Source: Pilasporangium apinafurcum
Lineage: Eukaryota > Oomycota > Peronosporomycetes > Pythiales > Pythiaceae
Direction of reading: 5' to 3'
Assembly (NCBI GenBank): GCA_001600495.1
Contig: BCKE01000053.1
Location: 96,161 to 160,160, forward strand
Length of the DNA: 64,000 bases
Part shown: positions 43,976 to 54,095 of the stretch, one piece after another
Numbering within the stretch: position 1 is the stretch's first letter
Layout of the letters: every line of letters starts with the position of its first letter
Made by a program: the position numbers and the translations under genes
Notes under the pieces: model-generated
Databases searched by the model: none
Seen by the model: only the letters and a program-made list of their open reading frames with translations
Told to the model about the DNA's origin: nothing

Positions 43976-46279
43976 ATGAGCGGCGCTTCCATGGAATTCC
44001 GGTGCGAAATGACGCGTCTAGATCCACAGAATCAGTCACAGGAGCGGGTAGAAGCGACATATACAGCCACAGAATCGCACGAAAGAAGGAGAAAAAGGAG
44101 ACGACGACGATTGTCTTCTATATCGAATGGAGTGGTAGGAAGTTTCGCGGTTTGGATTTCATCGTCTTTCTTTCAGGGTGTGTCTGCTGCGGCGTCTGTC
44201 CCTGTGAGCGTCGGTTTTGAGTTCAACGGCAAACATTCAGACTTTGCGCAGCAATATTATGTGCGATATCAGGCGTTGGACAGTGTCGACCAGATCGAGG
44301 GTCTCACTTCAGCATCTCTACCGGAAGAGCTGCTTTCCGAGCTAGATCAGCACGCACTCGAGTGGGAAGACTTACCGGGTTTACTTCAACGAGCGTTGTT
44401 ATGGGATGCAGGGTACGCCATCGCACAGGGTAGCAACCAGCTCGTCAAGTTGTATACACGCTGTGGCCGGACGATGGCCGAGATTTTCGTCCCGAAGAAA
44501 GCGTACGAGCGCACAGGCTGTACACCCCGAGAATGTGTGCTACCAAACGGCGAGAGCTTCTATCGACACAAGTACTGCGACGGTGATCAAATGGCGACGG
44601 CGAGTCTCTGTGCGGCCGAGAGCGATGATTCTCCACCGACCCACTCGGGTATGTGGGGCGATGGTGGTGAAATTGATACAATTCCAGAAGTAACGCTCAT
44701 GCGCCACGCATGGACAGACCATAGCAACAGTTATCTCATGTTTGCGTTGCATACGACCGCAGATGAAGTCGCGTACGAGAAATGCCCCACAACACCCGCA
44801 ATGGTCATCCCTTGTGTGTCGTATGCGACTTCCGACAAGAGCAAATGGTGTCGACCTGAACGCGGACCGATCGTACAGCCTTGGCTCACGAAATACGCCG
44901 AAGATCACCAAGAAGACCGAACATGGCTACTTGTGCCACTGACCATCGCGGTGTTTGCGGCACTGGCAGCCGTGACGGTGTATAGGTACAAAGCGGCGAT
45001 GCGTGAACGAGATCGGAAGTATAGTGACGATGAGTACAGTCAGGAATCGCTTTTTGACAGCGAATCGGTCGAAGCGTTTCTCATGTCGTCTCGACATGGC
45101 AGAAAAGCAGCCATTGATGACGATGAAGACGATGAGAATGGAGACGAAGAAAGTTCAAAAGAACAGCCTCAACGTCAACAACAACTCCGGGAAGGGGCGT
45201 TGAATGCTGCTGCGTTCGAGTATTTCAATTCCGCCATTGGGTTGTCAGCCTCCGCGTTTGATCCATTATCGTCAGTGCAACGTGTGCATCCATTACGTGG
45301 TCGCATCACGACGTTGCATAAAGGTGTGACGGCTTCATTTCGAAGAAACGAGATTGCGATTCGCAGCTTTCGGCTTTTTGAGGCGCATCGACGTATTCGG
45401 CAACTGCGCGTACCAATGCGTGATATCCAGTACTTGCGGGTATTGGCACAAGGCAACACCGGTGAAGTGTGGTTGGCAATGCATCAGGCAAAACAGGTAG
45501 CAGTCAAGCAATTGGTGCCGAGCAAACGTCGCGTGTTGCACGAGATGGAGATGTTTATGGCCGAAATTTATTTAATGGCGCAATTAAAGCACCCGAACAT
45601 TATCTCGCTGATCGGCATCGCGTGGACTACGCTCGAACACGTCGTGATGATCCAGGAACTGATGGAAAAAGGTGACCTGCAGAAATTCCTTGCCGCGCAG
45701 AAACTGCTGTCTCAGCCGGAGAAAAGTTTTACATGGAACAAACATCGCCTGCAAATCGCTGTGTCAGTGGCAAATGCGCTGTCGTACATGCATGCGCTCA
45801 CTCCAAAGTTGTTGCATCGCGACGTGAAATCGAGAAACGTGTTGTTGTCAGCGCAGATGGACGTGAAATTGTGTGACTTTGGCATCAGTCGTCGGAAATA
45901 CAATGCCGAAGAAGAAGAAACGAACCTCACGGTCACAGCTGCAGCAGGAACGATGTCATGGACCGCACCAGAGCTGCTGCTCGGTGAGGAATACTCGGAG
46001 AAAGTGGATATTTATTCGTATGGGATCTTACTAGGTGAGATCGACACTTGTACATTACCTTACCACGACCCCGAGTCGCTCGCTGATCGAGTGGTGCATC
46101 ACCCATTGCGACTGATGAAGCTGATCGTGAATGAAGGCTTTCGCCCTAAACTTTCACCCGACTGTCCACCACGGATTGCGGAATTGATTGAGGCGTGTCT
46201 GCAACGTGACGCTATGAAACGTCCTAGTGCACGGGAGATTTGTGCGTGGCTAAATCGAGGCAGCTCCAATAGTCTGTAA
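43976..46279 (+). CDS. Receptor-like TKL serine/threonine kinase
   Basis: 767 residues from the first ATG (43976). After a basic segment (ERRRKRRRRRLSSISN) a hydrophobic stretch (GVVGSFAVWISSSFFQGVSAAA) may serve as signal or anchor. A Cys-containing region of some 250 residues follows (YTRCGRTMAEIFVPKKAYE, CTPRECVLPNG, YCDGDQ), presumably outside the cell. A transmembrane helix lies near 316-339 (TWLLVPLTIAVFAALAAVTV). The kinase domain is at about 485-755: AQGNTGEVW (first Gly of the loop is Ala), VAVKQL, HRDVKSRN, DFG and SWTAPELLL, which is TKL-like. The juxtamembrane part is acidic and Gln-rich. The architecture suggests signalling from surface ligand to cytosolic phosphorylation. The ectodomain family is unrecognised. 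The true 5' end could include an upstream exon. Confidence 0.82.
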   Translation: MSGASMEFRCEMTRLDPQNQSQERVEATYTATESHERRRKRRRRRLSSISNGVVGSFAVWISSSFFQGVSAAASVPVSVGFEFNGKHSDFAQQYYVRYQALDSVDQIEGLTSASLPEELLSELDQHALEWEDLPGLLQRALLWDAGYAIAQGSNQLVKLYTRCGRTMAEIFVPKKAYERTGCTPRECVLPNGESFYRHKYCDGDQMATASLCAAESDDSPPTHSGMWGDGGEIDTIPEVTLMRHAWTDHSNSYLMFALHTTADEVAYEKCPTTPAMVIPCVSYATSDKSKWCRPERGPIVQPWLTKYAEDHQEDRTWLLVPLTIAVFAALAAVTVYRYKAAMRERDRKYSDDEYSQESLFDSESVEAFLMSSRHGRKAAIDDDEDDENGDEESSKEQPQRQQQLREGALNAAAFEYFNSAIGLSASAFDPLSSVQRVHPLRGRITTLHKGVTASFRRNEIAIRSFRLFEAHRRIRQLRVPMRDIQYLRVLAQGNTGEVWLAMHQAKQVAVKQLVPSKRRVLHEMEMFMAEIYLMAQLKHPNIISLIGIAWTTLEHVVMIQELMEKGDLQKFLAAQKLLSQPEKSFTWNKHRLQIAVSVANALSYMHALTPKLLHRDVKSRNVLLSAQMDVKLCDFGISRRKYNAEEEETNLTVTAAAGTMSWTAPELLLGEEYSEKVDIYSYGILLGEIDTCTLPYHDPESLADRVVHHPLRLMKLIVNEGFRPKLSPDCPPRIAELIEACLQRDAMKRPSAREICAWLNRGSSNSL

Positions 46280-46714
46280 TGGAAAAAAAATAAAACTCAG
46301 CAAAACACGCATTCTCATGTTTTATGATATCATGTTCTTGAAGCCAATGTATTCACTTCAAACGCGGCACTAGATTTATTTGATTAATAATGTATCCAGC
46401 TGGAGCAAAGCTCGTTCATAGAAATGAGTTCATGGTGTGGTGACAACACATTGTCATCACTACTATTGTCTATCAATCGCAATCCAACATGATCAGATAG
46501 GTCTTTCTTCTCTCAATTGACGCATGCAAACGTAGGCTCCACACAGCACCAGCGTCATGTATGACACGACAAGACATCCTCTTCCCATTGGCTCGTCAAC
46601 TCATTCACTTCAACCTGGATTTAAGAGCTGCTTACCTGCTCTTATCAAATCAAAAACTCATGAGCGATCAACTAACTCAAGTTACTTGCCAATTTGCTTT
46701 CAACTTAATATATC
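46280..46714. other. Intergenic spacer
   Basis: 435 bp between the kinase stop and the carrier start, same strand. It should hold the carrier promoter; no element named. Confidence 0.4.
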
Positions 46715-47644
46715 ATGACAACGCGGTTCTCTTCTTCCTCTTCTTCGATTGCACTCGCAGCACAGCCGTATGTGTGTGGAGGCGTTGCCTCCGTCGTAGC
46801 AGCGGTGGCGATCCACCCGATCGATCTCGTCAAAGTGCATTTGCAACTTGCAGGTCAGCAGGGCATTAATGTCACAGGAGTTGGGGTCTTTCGCTCGGTC
46901 GTGGCGAATGAAGGCATGCGAGGTTTGTATTCTGGATTGTCGGCAGCGATGGCGCGGCAGATGGTGTACGGCACTGCGCGATTGGGGTTGCATCGCGCGG
47001 TCTCAGACGAACTGATGGCTCGACGAGCCGCAAAAGGCGAGAATCCGTCACTGCCTCTTTTAGTCAAAGCTACCACTGCGATTTTTACGGGGGCAATTGC
47101 GGCAACACTATCCTGTCCGATGGACATCGCACTTGTGCGTATGCAGGCGGATACGCTAACGAAATCGAGTGAGCGGCGTGGATATTCGAATGTGTTTGAT
47201 GCAATTGTCAAAATCACCAAAACTGAAGGCATACTAACGCTGTGGCGTGGAAGCCTCCCACTGATCGCGAGAGGCGCGGCGCTGAATGTCGGCATGATGG
47301 CGTCCTATGACCAGGCGAAGGAGATGTTTTCTGTTCAATATGGATCTGGTTTCCTGACGAATGCAGGTGCGAGTGCAATTTCTGGGTTCGCCTGCGCTGT
47401 GACCTCATTACCATTTGATTTGGTCAAATCACGTTTGATGAACATGAAAGTCGATCCCATCACGAGAAAATATCCATACAGCAGTGTGACGGATTGTTTC
47501 ACGCAGATCATCGTGAAGGAAGGACCAACGCAATTGTGGCGGGGANTTTTGACGTATTATACTCGTTGTGCACCCAATACGATGGTTATGCTGTTGGTAT
47601 TGGAAAGTATCAACAGCATCTATGGTCCCTTCTTTCGTAGATGA
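46715..47644 (+). CDS. Mitochondrial carrier, 2-oxoglutarate/malate type, copy 1
   Basis: 309 residues, single exon from ATG 46715. Three repeats of about 100 residues each carry the carrier signature: HPIDLVKVHLQLAG, CPMDIALVRMQADTL and LPFDLVKSRLMNMK. RRGYSNVFDAIVKITKTEG, LWRGSLPLIARGAALNVGMM and ASYDQAKEM resemble SLC25A11 (oxoglutarate/malate exchange across the inner mitochondrial membrane) more than the dicarboxylate or uncoupling carriers. Base 47546 is ambiguous (n) and falls in WRGx, where the paralogue reads WRGYWTYY; the next residue here is Leu instead of Trp, so this spot may be an assembly error. It is 75-80% identical by eye to the copy at 54887. Substrate is inferred from family resemblance. 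Confidence 0.88.
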   Translation: MTTRFSSSSSSIALAAQPYVCGGVASVVAAVAIHPIDLVKVHLQLAGQQGINVTGVGVFRSVVANEGMRGLYSGLSAAMARQMVYGTARLGLHRAVSDELMARRAAKGENPSLPLLVKATTAIFTGAIAATLSCPMDIALVRMQADTLTKSSERRGYSNVFDAIVKITKTEGILTLWRGSLPLIARGAALNVGMMASYDQAKEMFSVQYGSGFLTNAGASAISGFACAVTSLPFDLVKSRLMNMKVDPITRKYPYSSVTDCFTQIIVKEGPTQLWRGXLTYYTRCAPNTMVMLLVLESINSIYGPFFRR

Positions 47645-47799
47645 ACACTAGTGCATTTTTAGTGGATAGCATAATAGCAGAGGTCATGTCACTTCAGCAC
47701 ATCCAGTAGACTATATTGTATAAACACTTAATACGTTTACCATTACTTCAAGAAGACAGCTCAGCACTCGAGAATACTTGCATTCTCCTTACATAGATC
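47645..47799. other. Short spacer
   Basis: No feature recognised between the carrier stop and the first bZIP-like relic of subgroup 2. Confidence 0.4.
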
Positions 47800-48430
47800 A
47801 CCAAAGAACCATAGCCGCGGTCCAGTCACTACCTCCTGCCAGTGTACACTCATCTTGACCACCTCGACTATCAAGCACCGAGCAAACAACATCTCGTCTG
47901 TGCCCAACCGTTCGCCAAAGAGTACAAAGGCAGATTCCTACTCATTCACAGAAGTTCCAAACGCTCCAACAGTGTCAGCATTGGAATGCTCGTCATCAGA
48001 GATGAGTCACTGCATAATGTTGAGTACATTAACGCGTTTGGTCACTCTACCTCGATTAAACCCAGGATTAGTACTGCTGGACGATTTGATCAGTCAATAT
48101 GCCGACGTGTAGCCGGACTCGGTCTATATGTGAAATGCCATTATGTTGACATAAGTCTCGATGTCTGGCTGCAGCAAAAACAATCGCAGCGCACAATGAC
48201 GATAACGGGACTAATGACTTGCGTCACCGCCATCTACGAAGTAGCCTGCAGCTGACAATACTCACCAAATAGTCCTCGATATTTTGACTGTGGGAAGTAA
48301 TTCTTTGCACAAGCATTACAGGTTAATCTGCCATGAACTCGCCGTCCAAGGAATAAATAGAGCGCGTATACATGGACAAGCAGTTTCACCAGTGTTATTG
48401 CAGCTACTTTTTTCCAGCAATACCCCATTA
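47800..48430 (-). pseudogene. bZIP-like family relic, subgroup 2
   Basis: Minus-strand fragments align with copy H: AVTQVISPVIVIVRC corresponds to TVVQKINDDVLIVRC, WHFTYRPSPATRRHID to LAFRVQTETGYVIGTR in a shifted frame, and the end VHWQEVVTGPRLWFFGD to VRWDQALSGSKLRYFSED. Stops and frame shifts are frequent. Upstream (48250-48430) CNACAKNYFPQSKYRGLFG may be the segment before the conserved GW motif. Boundaries are approximate. Confidence 0.55.
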
Positions 48431-48463
48431 GAGAACAATCACCTCACAGTTGAGTCTTCATCA

Positions 48464-49891
48464 TTAGCATGTGTTGTCCTCACTGAAATACCGTAATTTT
48501 GACCCGGAAAGTGCCTGATCCCAACGCACTGTGGCATTTACAATCTCGACCAGCAATGTTGACGCGAATTTTAGCTCTGTATTGTCCAATCGTCCACCTA
48601 CAGTTGTTGTACATTCCATCGCTTCATGCGAGTTGCCAGCAAATCGATTCGCAGTTCCATCCACATCATCACTACTACTCAGCGACTGCTCGTCAACATT
48701 GAACCAATTCATGGTATTGAGTTCCATTAAATCACTCAGCACGTTTTCTGTCTTCTTATGGTTCCACTTCTTGAGCGGAGACTCCAACAACCGCGTACCA
48801 ATCACATAACCAGTCTCAGTTTGCACACGAAACGCCAGCATGTGCACAAACACTTCCGTAGTAATCGGCATGAAATGGGCGCGGCATCTGACAATCAAGA
48901 CGTCGTCATTGATTTTCTGGACCACAGTCATCTTGGTCTTGGCATTTGGGAAGCAGAGACTGTCATCGGCAGTCAATGCATGCCATAAAAGCCGCATCAG
49001 AGACGCAGCCGACGCGAATCGAAACGATTTTGAAATCGAATATTCAAAGATACTCGTCCCAGGCTGTACACCAGCGCGCTCAATGTTCCATCCAAACACT
49101 TTTGCACTGTGAAAGTGATTTTCATTTTTCTGTCCAATCGAACAGAAGATCGTCTTGAAACTGTCCAACGTGAGCTTTTGACACTCGTACTCTGTAAGCA
49201 CCGGAAATGATCGGTTCGCATCTGTATTTCCTTCGATTCTTCGTAGTTCTTCAATCACTGTAGTTAACGTCGGCGGCTGGCTGAATTCCATGTGATACCT
49301 CTCCACAATTGTTATAAAGAGATCGTATTCCATCAATTTCTTCTTCCGTTCGGCGATTTGCACACGCAAAAGTTCTGCTTCGTATTTTGCGGACGCGTAC
49401 TGGTCCGCAATGGCTACAGATGGCGTTATCATGTATGTGGCCTCCAGTTGCTGCGGTAGCTGTTGCGCTATTTTGGTGGCAAACACTTGGTCATATTCCA
49501 CTTCCAGCTCGCATACACGTTGCCACATCGCTGCAATTGTCCGCTACAAAAAAAATGTGTGTAATATATAACCATAGTCCACCAAGAAATCGATAATGGT
49601 GCGGGCGTATATCGTGATTACCTTTTTCTTGGCTCGAAAGCGCTGTTGCACCTCGCGCATCTTTCGGCGGCGTTCGGCCAGTGCGATGGCTGCATCTACA
49701 TCGGCGAGTGTTTCGGTCGCATATACTTCCTCTACTTTCCCACGTATATCTATTCTGCTATCGATAGCAGTCGAATCAGCGCCGATCGCTAACGAAAACG
49801 AGTCAGCTTCCCATTCAACTGGCGGCTGCTGTTTCTTCTTCGTCATTGCCAGCTGAAATCCTTCACAGTCCACACCAAAATGGATACCCAT
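48464..49891 (-). CDS. bZIP-like family protein, copy H (subgroup 2)
   Basis: Exon 1 49622-49891 and exon 2 48464-49543, 78-nt intron (GTAATC...TTGTAG), 449 residues. Exon 1 is longer than in subgroup 1 and ends with RRRKMREVQQRFRAKKK, where the position of the invariant bZIP Asn is Met. Coil: MWQRVCELEVEYDQVFATKI. C-terminal domain is diverged: HFHSAKVFGWNIERAG in place of SSGARVFGWxDER, FRFASAASLMRLLWHALTA, VLIVRCRAHFMPITTE, SHEAMECTTTVGGRLDN and WDQALSGSKLRYF. The overall layout and intron position equal those of subgroup 1. It lacks the two-block element in its near upstream. Role inferred: dimeric DNA-binding regulator with a possible ligand-binding C-terminus. Confidence 0.75.
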
Positions 49892-49962
49892 ACTAAACTA
49901 TGACAAAAGCTTTAATGATATTTAATAGTGTGTAATTGCTTTGTTTCACATGCATATTAGTG

Positions 49963-50585
49963 TCATAATTTATGTACCGCAGCATGATCCCAATATACAC
50001 CGACATTGATGATGTCCTCCACCAAGCAGGACGCAAATTGTAGTTCCTCGCTGTGCAATAGTTCACAGAATGTCGTTTTGCATTCCACCACACCTGGTGG
50101 GTATACTGGTGATACTTGTTTACTGGCCGTGTCGCTTTCCTCTGGATCCAATGACTTACTGCTAAATAGCTCGACAGAGACATTGAAATTCTTTCTAATA
50201 ATCGTACCTGTTCTCGCATGGTGATGTCTCCTCCTCTGATTATGCGGTATTGTGCTGTCACCAATCATAATTTCTGAACTCAGCGTAAAATGTCCATGGA
50301 GAAGAGACAAATGATGCAAAAAAATGTAAGGTTGTGGTCGCACCTTCTTCACACGGAACTGACGCTTGACCTCACGCATCGAGTAACATCATTGCTGCAA
50401 TGTACCACATACATCAGCGCCGGTAGTGACGTTAGCGCTTCTGTCTTTTTCATCCAATGCTGAGATGCGAATTCTTTCACCCAATCCGCTTCGAAAGATA
50501 TGAAATCTCTTGGAAGATGAGAGTGACTAGTACAAATTAATGTAACATGCGAATAGGACTGCACATTGCTCCGAATATCATTCAT
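49963..50585 (-). pseudogene. Rearranged bZIP-like relic I (subgroup 2)
   Basis: Order on the minus strand is scrambled. A middle-domain piece (WVKEFASQHWMKKTEALTS, matching FASAASLMRLLWHALT) comes first at about 50470-50400. The basic region MREVKRQFRVKK follows at 50380-50343. Then, with coil and middle missing, comes the C-terminal end: VSPVYPPGVVECKTTFCE, SEELQFASCLVEDIINVGV and YWDHAAVHKL, to 49963. It is a chimera or nested deletion product of two copies. It cannot encode a normal family protein. Confidence 0.7.
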
Positions 50586-50589
50586 AGCT

Positions 50590-50975
50590 GTAGACTTTCA
50601 AGTGCAGCCTGGTGACTGGCTGTCATCTATCTCACTTGTGAATTTGCTACCACCTTGCGACATCAATTTCAGTCGAAGCGCGTGACCAAATCTCATTACA
50701 AGTTCAAGATGCTACCAAAGCACAAGATGGAAATGATTGAAGGAAAGATGATCGAATGTGGAGAACACTATGCAACAAAGACTTATTCTCAGTGTTGGAG
50801 AAGCAACCACGTGATGAAGTGCCAGAAAATATTTCAATGTTCTCACTGCAACTTTGTCCTTGATAGAGATGTCAATGGTGCTAGAAACATTTTTCTCAAA
50901 AATGAACATTTATTCATGGAGTCCAGGTGTCAGAGATGACTACTCCACGGTTGTCTAGTCTTAACTTTTGCTAGT
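50590..50975 (+). pseudogene. Fanzor2/TnpB-type C-terminal relic 3
   Basis: A 94-codon open piece at 50655-50939 reads HYKFKMLPKHKMEMIEGK, MIECGEHYATKTYSQCW, then KIFQCSHCNFVLDRDVNGAR and NIFLKNEHLF. This is the CxxC zinc ribbon followed by RuvC-III (DRDxNGARN) of IS607-type TnpB and Fanzor2. The first knuckle is SQCW instead of SxCG, so the ribbon has lost a Cys. Only the C-terminal quarter remains, without a start or the other RuvC motifs. It is inserted between bZIP-like relic I and copy J. Best preserved of the Fanzor2-type relics in the window. Confidence 0.75.
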
Positions 50976-51108
50976 TGAGCCGAACTCAGGTAAAAAAAAG
51001 CAAGTCCTCCCTGAGATACAAAAATATCTCAGGACTATTATATAAAATAGTATAATAGTACAAAATAGTTTAACTAGACATAGATTATGCTTGGCAAAAA
51101 TCATATCA

Positions 51109-52498
51109 TCAGCATTGCTGGGTGTGTCGTTCGTTCCCATAGAAACACAAGCGTGCACCCCCAACAGCGTTGTCCCAATGCACGTTCACTTGCAAAATTT
51201 CGACCAACAGGGCTGCCATCAGTGTCATCTCGTCGCTGTCAAAGATCCCGCCAAACGTTGCGGTGCATTTCATCGCACCGAAAGGACACATTGACGCACC
51301 ACTGTCACATTCATCACTATAGTCTTCCTGCTCTATTTCTTTGAAGTTGTCATCAATCAGTGGCAACTCTTTAAACACAAACCATTGTCGCATCTTCAAC
51401 CATGTGACCTCGTTTGATTCGGATCGAGTTAATGGATCTAACGCTCGCGCCCCAATTACATATCCATTTTCCGTCTTGACGCGATACACAAGCAAGTACA
51501 TCACAGCATGGGCGTCAGTGTCGGTCGGTGACACACAGACGCTCCGTCGAATGACTGCAATATCTGGACTAATAACCTGCAGCAGCTCGTTTTCAACTGT
51601 CGGTTGGGCTTCCCACATTTTTGCGTCGGTTATGACAAAGTGCCACATCCGCTCCATATGAAACTGTGCCGACGCGTAAGGGTACGACTTGGACATGGAG
51701 TACTGAAAGGTGGTGCCACTCATGGAATGATGATCCACTTTCCACCCAAACGCCTCCGCATCCACACAGAACCGTGGTTCTTTCCATTTGGTTGGATGGA
51801 GAATGTTTTGGAGACTATCGCGAATGATTCGGTGGCAATCGTCCACGTCTAGTGGTTTAAATGATGATGATGGAGGTGGTTCCGCTTCTGGTTGATGCAG
51901 CTGTTTGTCCACCTGTAGTTTTTCCATTTCTATCTGCAAAGCAGTGGGGAGCTCAAATTCCGGTTGATATCCGGCAACAAATGCCTTGAAGAGATCGTAT
52001 TCGTGCACTTTTTGTTTTGTTTGTGCGATTTCCACGCGTAACGTCTCTTCTTCCTCATACATGGTCCTGAATTTGTCGAATAATGCAACTGACTCAAAAC
52101 TCGGGGTTTGCGATCGTTTGGCGACAGTGATAGTGAACAGCCGCTTGTATTCTTCTTCTAATTGCTGTACTTGGTCCCGCATCCCCTGTACCTTTCCCTA
52201 CATTACAACAAATAGCCAACTCACTTTTTGGCTTTCGACTACCAGATATCTATTGCATCATGGATGGTGTGTTTACCTTCTTTTTGACACGAAATCGCTG
52301 CTTAATCTCTCGAGCTCGCCGCCTCCGCTCCTCCAGCGTCTTTCTGGCAGCGTGGTTTTGTTTCTTGTCTTCTTCCTTCTCTGTTTCATCATTCGTCACT
52401 ACATCACACTCCATCTCCAGCAGTGGCTCCTCAGTGTCGACCAAAGCAGTAACAGCGCCTTCCATTGTTCCCCATTCGACCGTTTCCTCCTTCGCCAT
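51109..52498 (-). CDS. bZIP-like family protein, copy J (subgroup 2)
   Basis: Exon 1 52277-52498 and exon 2 51109-52197, 79-nt intron (GTAAAC...ATGTAG), 436 residues from ATG 52498. An in-frame ATG at 52552 would add 18 hydrophobic residues; the inner start fits the sister copies better. Basic region ERRRRAREIKQRFRVKKK has Ala at the Asn position. Coil MRDQVQQLEEEYKRLFTITV. C-terminal domain: VDAEAFGWKVDHHSMSG, YPYASAQFHMERMWHFVIT, IAVIRRSVCVSPTDTDA, ASMCPFGAMKCTATFGG and WDNAVGGARLCFY. It is a clear relative of copy H. No two-block element upstream. Confidence 0.75.
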
Positions 52499-52552
52499 CG
52501 ATGCTTGTGTTTCTTTTGCATAAAAGAGAAATTTACATAATAAAGGAAGCAT

Positions 52553-53083
52553 TTTTACAGAAATAAATAATTAGGCTACTCAAAAGAATCGAACTAAAAA
52601 TTGAGCTAATTCCACAAGTTTACGCATCGCAGAGACATGCACTGAAGTTTTATTGTCAAAAATTTAATATGAATTTCATTATAGATCAACTGTGTGCATA
52701 CTAAAGTGCTATTAAAAATGCAGTCTTATTTGAGCTTTCCTCGTGCTGGGAACCTTTAATCTCAAAGTCTGAATCACTTCTTCCTTCGTCTATATCATCC
52801 TCTTTATCAAGCTAAGCTTCTTTCCACAGTTCAAATATCTGCTCTACTGTTGTACGAATCAGTACTTCAACCCTCGTTTGTTTGTTGTCTTGATACCGAC
52901 CAACATCTGCTGTAACTTCCTCAAATGCTACGTCGAGACATTGTAGCACATCATCCAACGTGGTCTCTATCAAATATTGTCTCCCAACCTTTCTTTTGAT
53001 GTGTGCTCAGAGTAGCTCGATTTTTTTTAGCAACCCAATTATCTTTCTGTGAAAATGTTTCCTTTATGGTGTCTACGACTGTA
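52553..53083 (-). mobile_element. Decayed transposon end with Tc1/mariner-like terminus
   Basis: The terminus CCTTTATGGTGTCTACGACT followed by GTA at 53061-53083 matches the outer end of the 27922-28417 inverted repeat. Inside, minus-strand frames (KRKVGRQYLIETTLDDVLQC, LDVAFEEVTADVGRYQ) with stops look like the C-terminus of a DDE-type transposase. I cannot assign the superfamily firmly. The left end is not found. The 53083 boundary abuts a TA dinucleotide. Confidence 0.45.
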
Positions 53084-53084
53084 A

Positions 53085-53155
53085 AATCCGTTTTCTGAAA
53101 AATATAAGAGCCAAAAGGCTCATGGATGGTATCGTGCAGTGTAAATAAATTCGAC
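53085..53155 (+). pseudogene. Possible Fanzor2-type fragment 4
   Basis: GTTTTCTGAAAAATATAAGA and GGCTCATGGATGG closely follow the sequence at 28548-28600 within Fanzor2 relic 1. About 70 bp only; the transposon terminus lies immediately to the left. Confidence 0.4.
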
Positions 53156-53469
53156 CATGTCATAATAGCGCATCAGTCGCTTCACAAGAGCAAGTTGTGC
53201 GTCGAGCACACACACCAGATCGATGAACCAGGAACATAAGCACAAGCGTGACGAGCAGGAAGGCTGATGTAACAACAGAAGATGCATTCAAGTGCTCAAC
53301 TGTTACCATGAAGTAGGTGATACTCTGCTGCAATCCCGTCATCCAGCAAGAAGTAAACGCGCAAGTGTTGACGATGAAGAAAATCCAGATCAAAGCCTGA
53401 CACGTCGCGAACCTGCACGTGCTTCGTTATCTCAAAGATAACATCCTACTGCCGGAACTCATCATGGGA

Positions 53470-54095
53470 TTTTTTTTACAAATGTTGTACTGGCGTATGT
53501 TTACAAGCAAAGACACAAGAAGTTGAAGCAGAGGGAGCATGAGTACGCTAAGATCATTCGGGAGATGCCTTCATTCAGGACAGCGTCGTATGACCAGTAT
53601 ATGACAAACGTCAAGTATGTGTGGAGACATTTCGACTTCATGGTGGGTTTTGTGCGGTGCATGCATTTCGTAAATTACGTTTCCTTCATTTCAGATTTAG
53701 TCGGAAGACGTTGGCACATCTGACAAAGCAGTTGGTACCCACATCGAGTCCTCAGATTTCCATTGCTGTCGATGACTGGAGTCGATAGGACTTTGTCAAG
53801 AGTCACGCGCATGGACTCGTGAAGCAGTTCACACGTGAGCTGGCAAAGCGCGCGACCGCACTACAGATCGCGAGTACCGCACGAGTCAGCGGTGCTCTGA
53901 GTGCTACCAACAGCTTGAGGAGACGCCATTCCCAACAAAAAAGGCTGATGGAAGCGCGGACGTCAAGCTTTCCTATCAGGTTCTCCGCTTCAACAGCAGC
54001 GAGTGAAGAATCACATGGGAGCGAGATGTCAATGCATCGAAAAACATCCTTACACTCGCCATGTGTCTCCTACATGGACTTCCAAGGTCACTAGA
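53470..54095 (+). pseudogene. Fanzor1 C-terminal relic
   Basis: Frames joined across several breaks read KLKQREHEYAKIIREMPSF, then AHLTKQLVPTSSPQISIAVD, GLVKQFTRELAKRATALQ, the zinc-ribbon entry EYRTSQRCSECYQQLEE and RuvC-III ITWERDVNASKNILTLAM. It is the same family as the element at 18989-21269 (DELRTSKLCCACHK, LWDRDINTAINML) but of a different lineage. An in-frame TAG and at least two frame shifts disable it. No terminal repeats are seen. Confidence 0.7.

Noticed and set aside
47842-48255. Plus-strand 137-codon gene
   Set aside because: It is the antisense shadow of a decayed bZIP-like copy on the minus strand.
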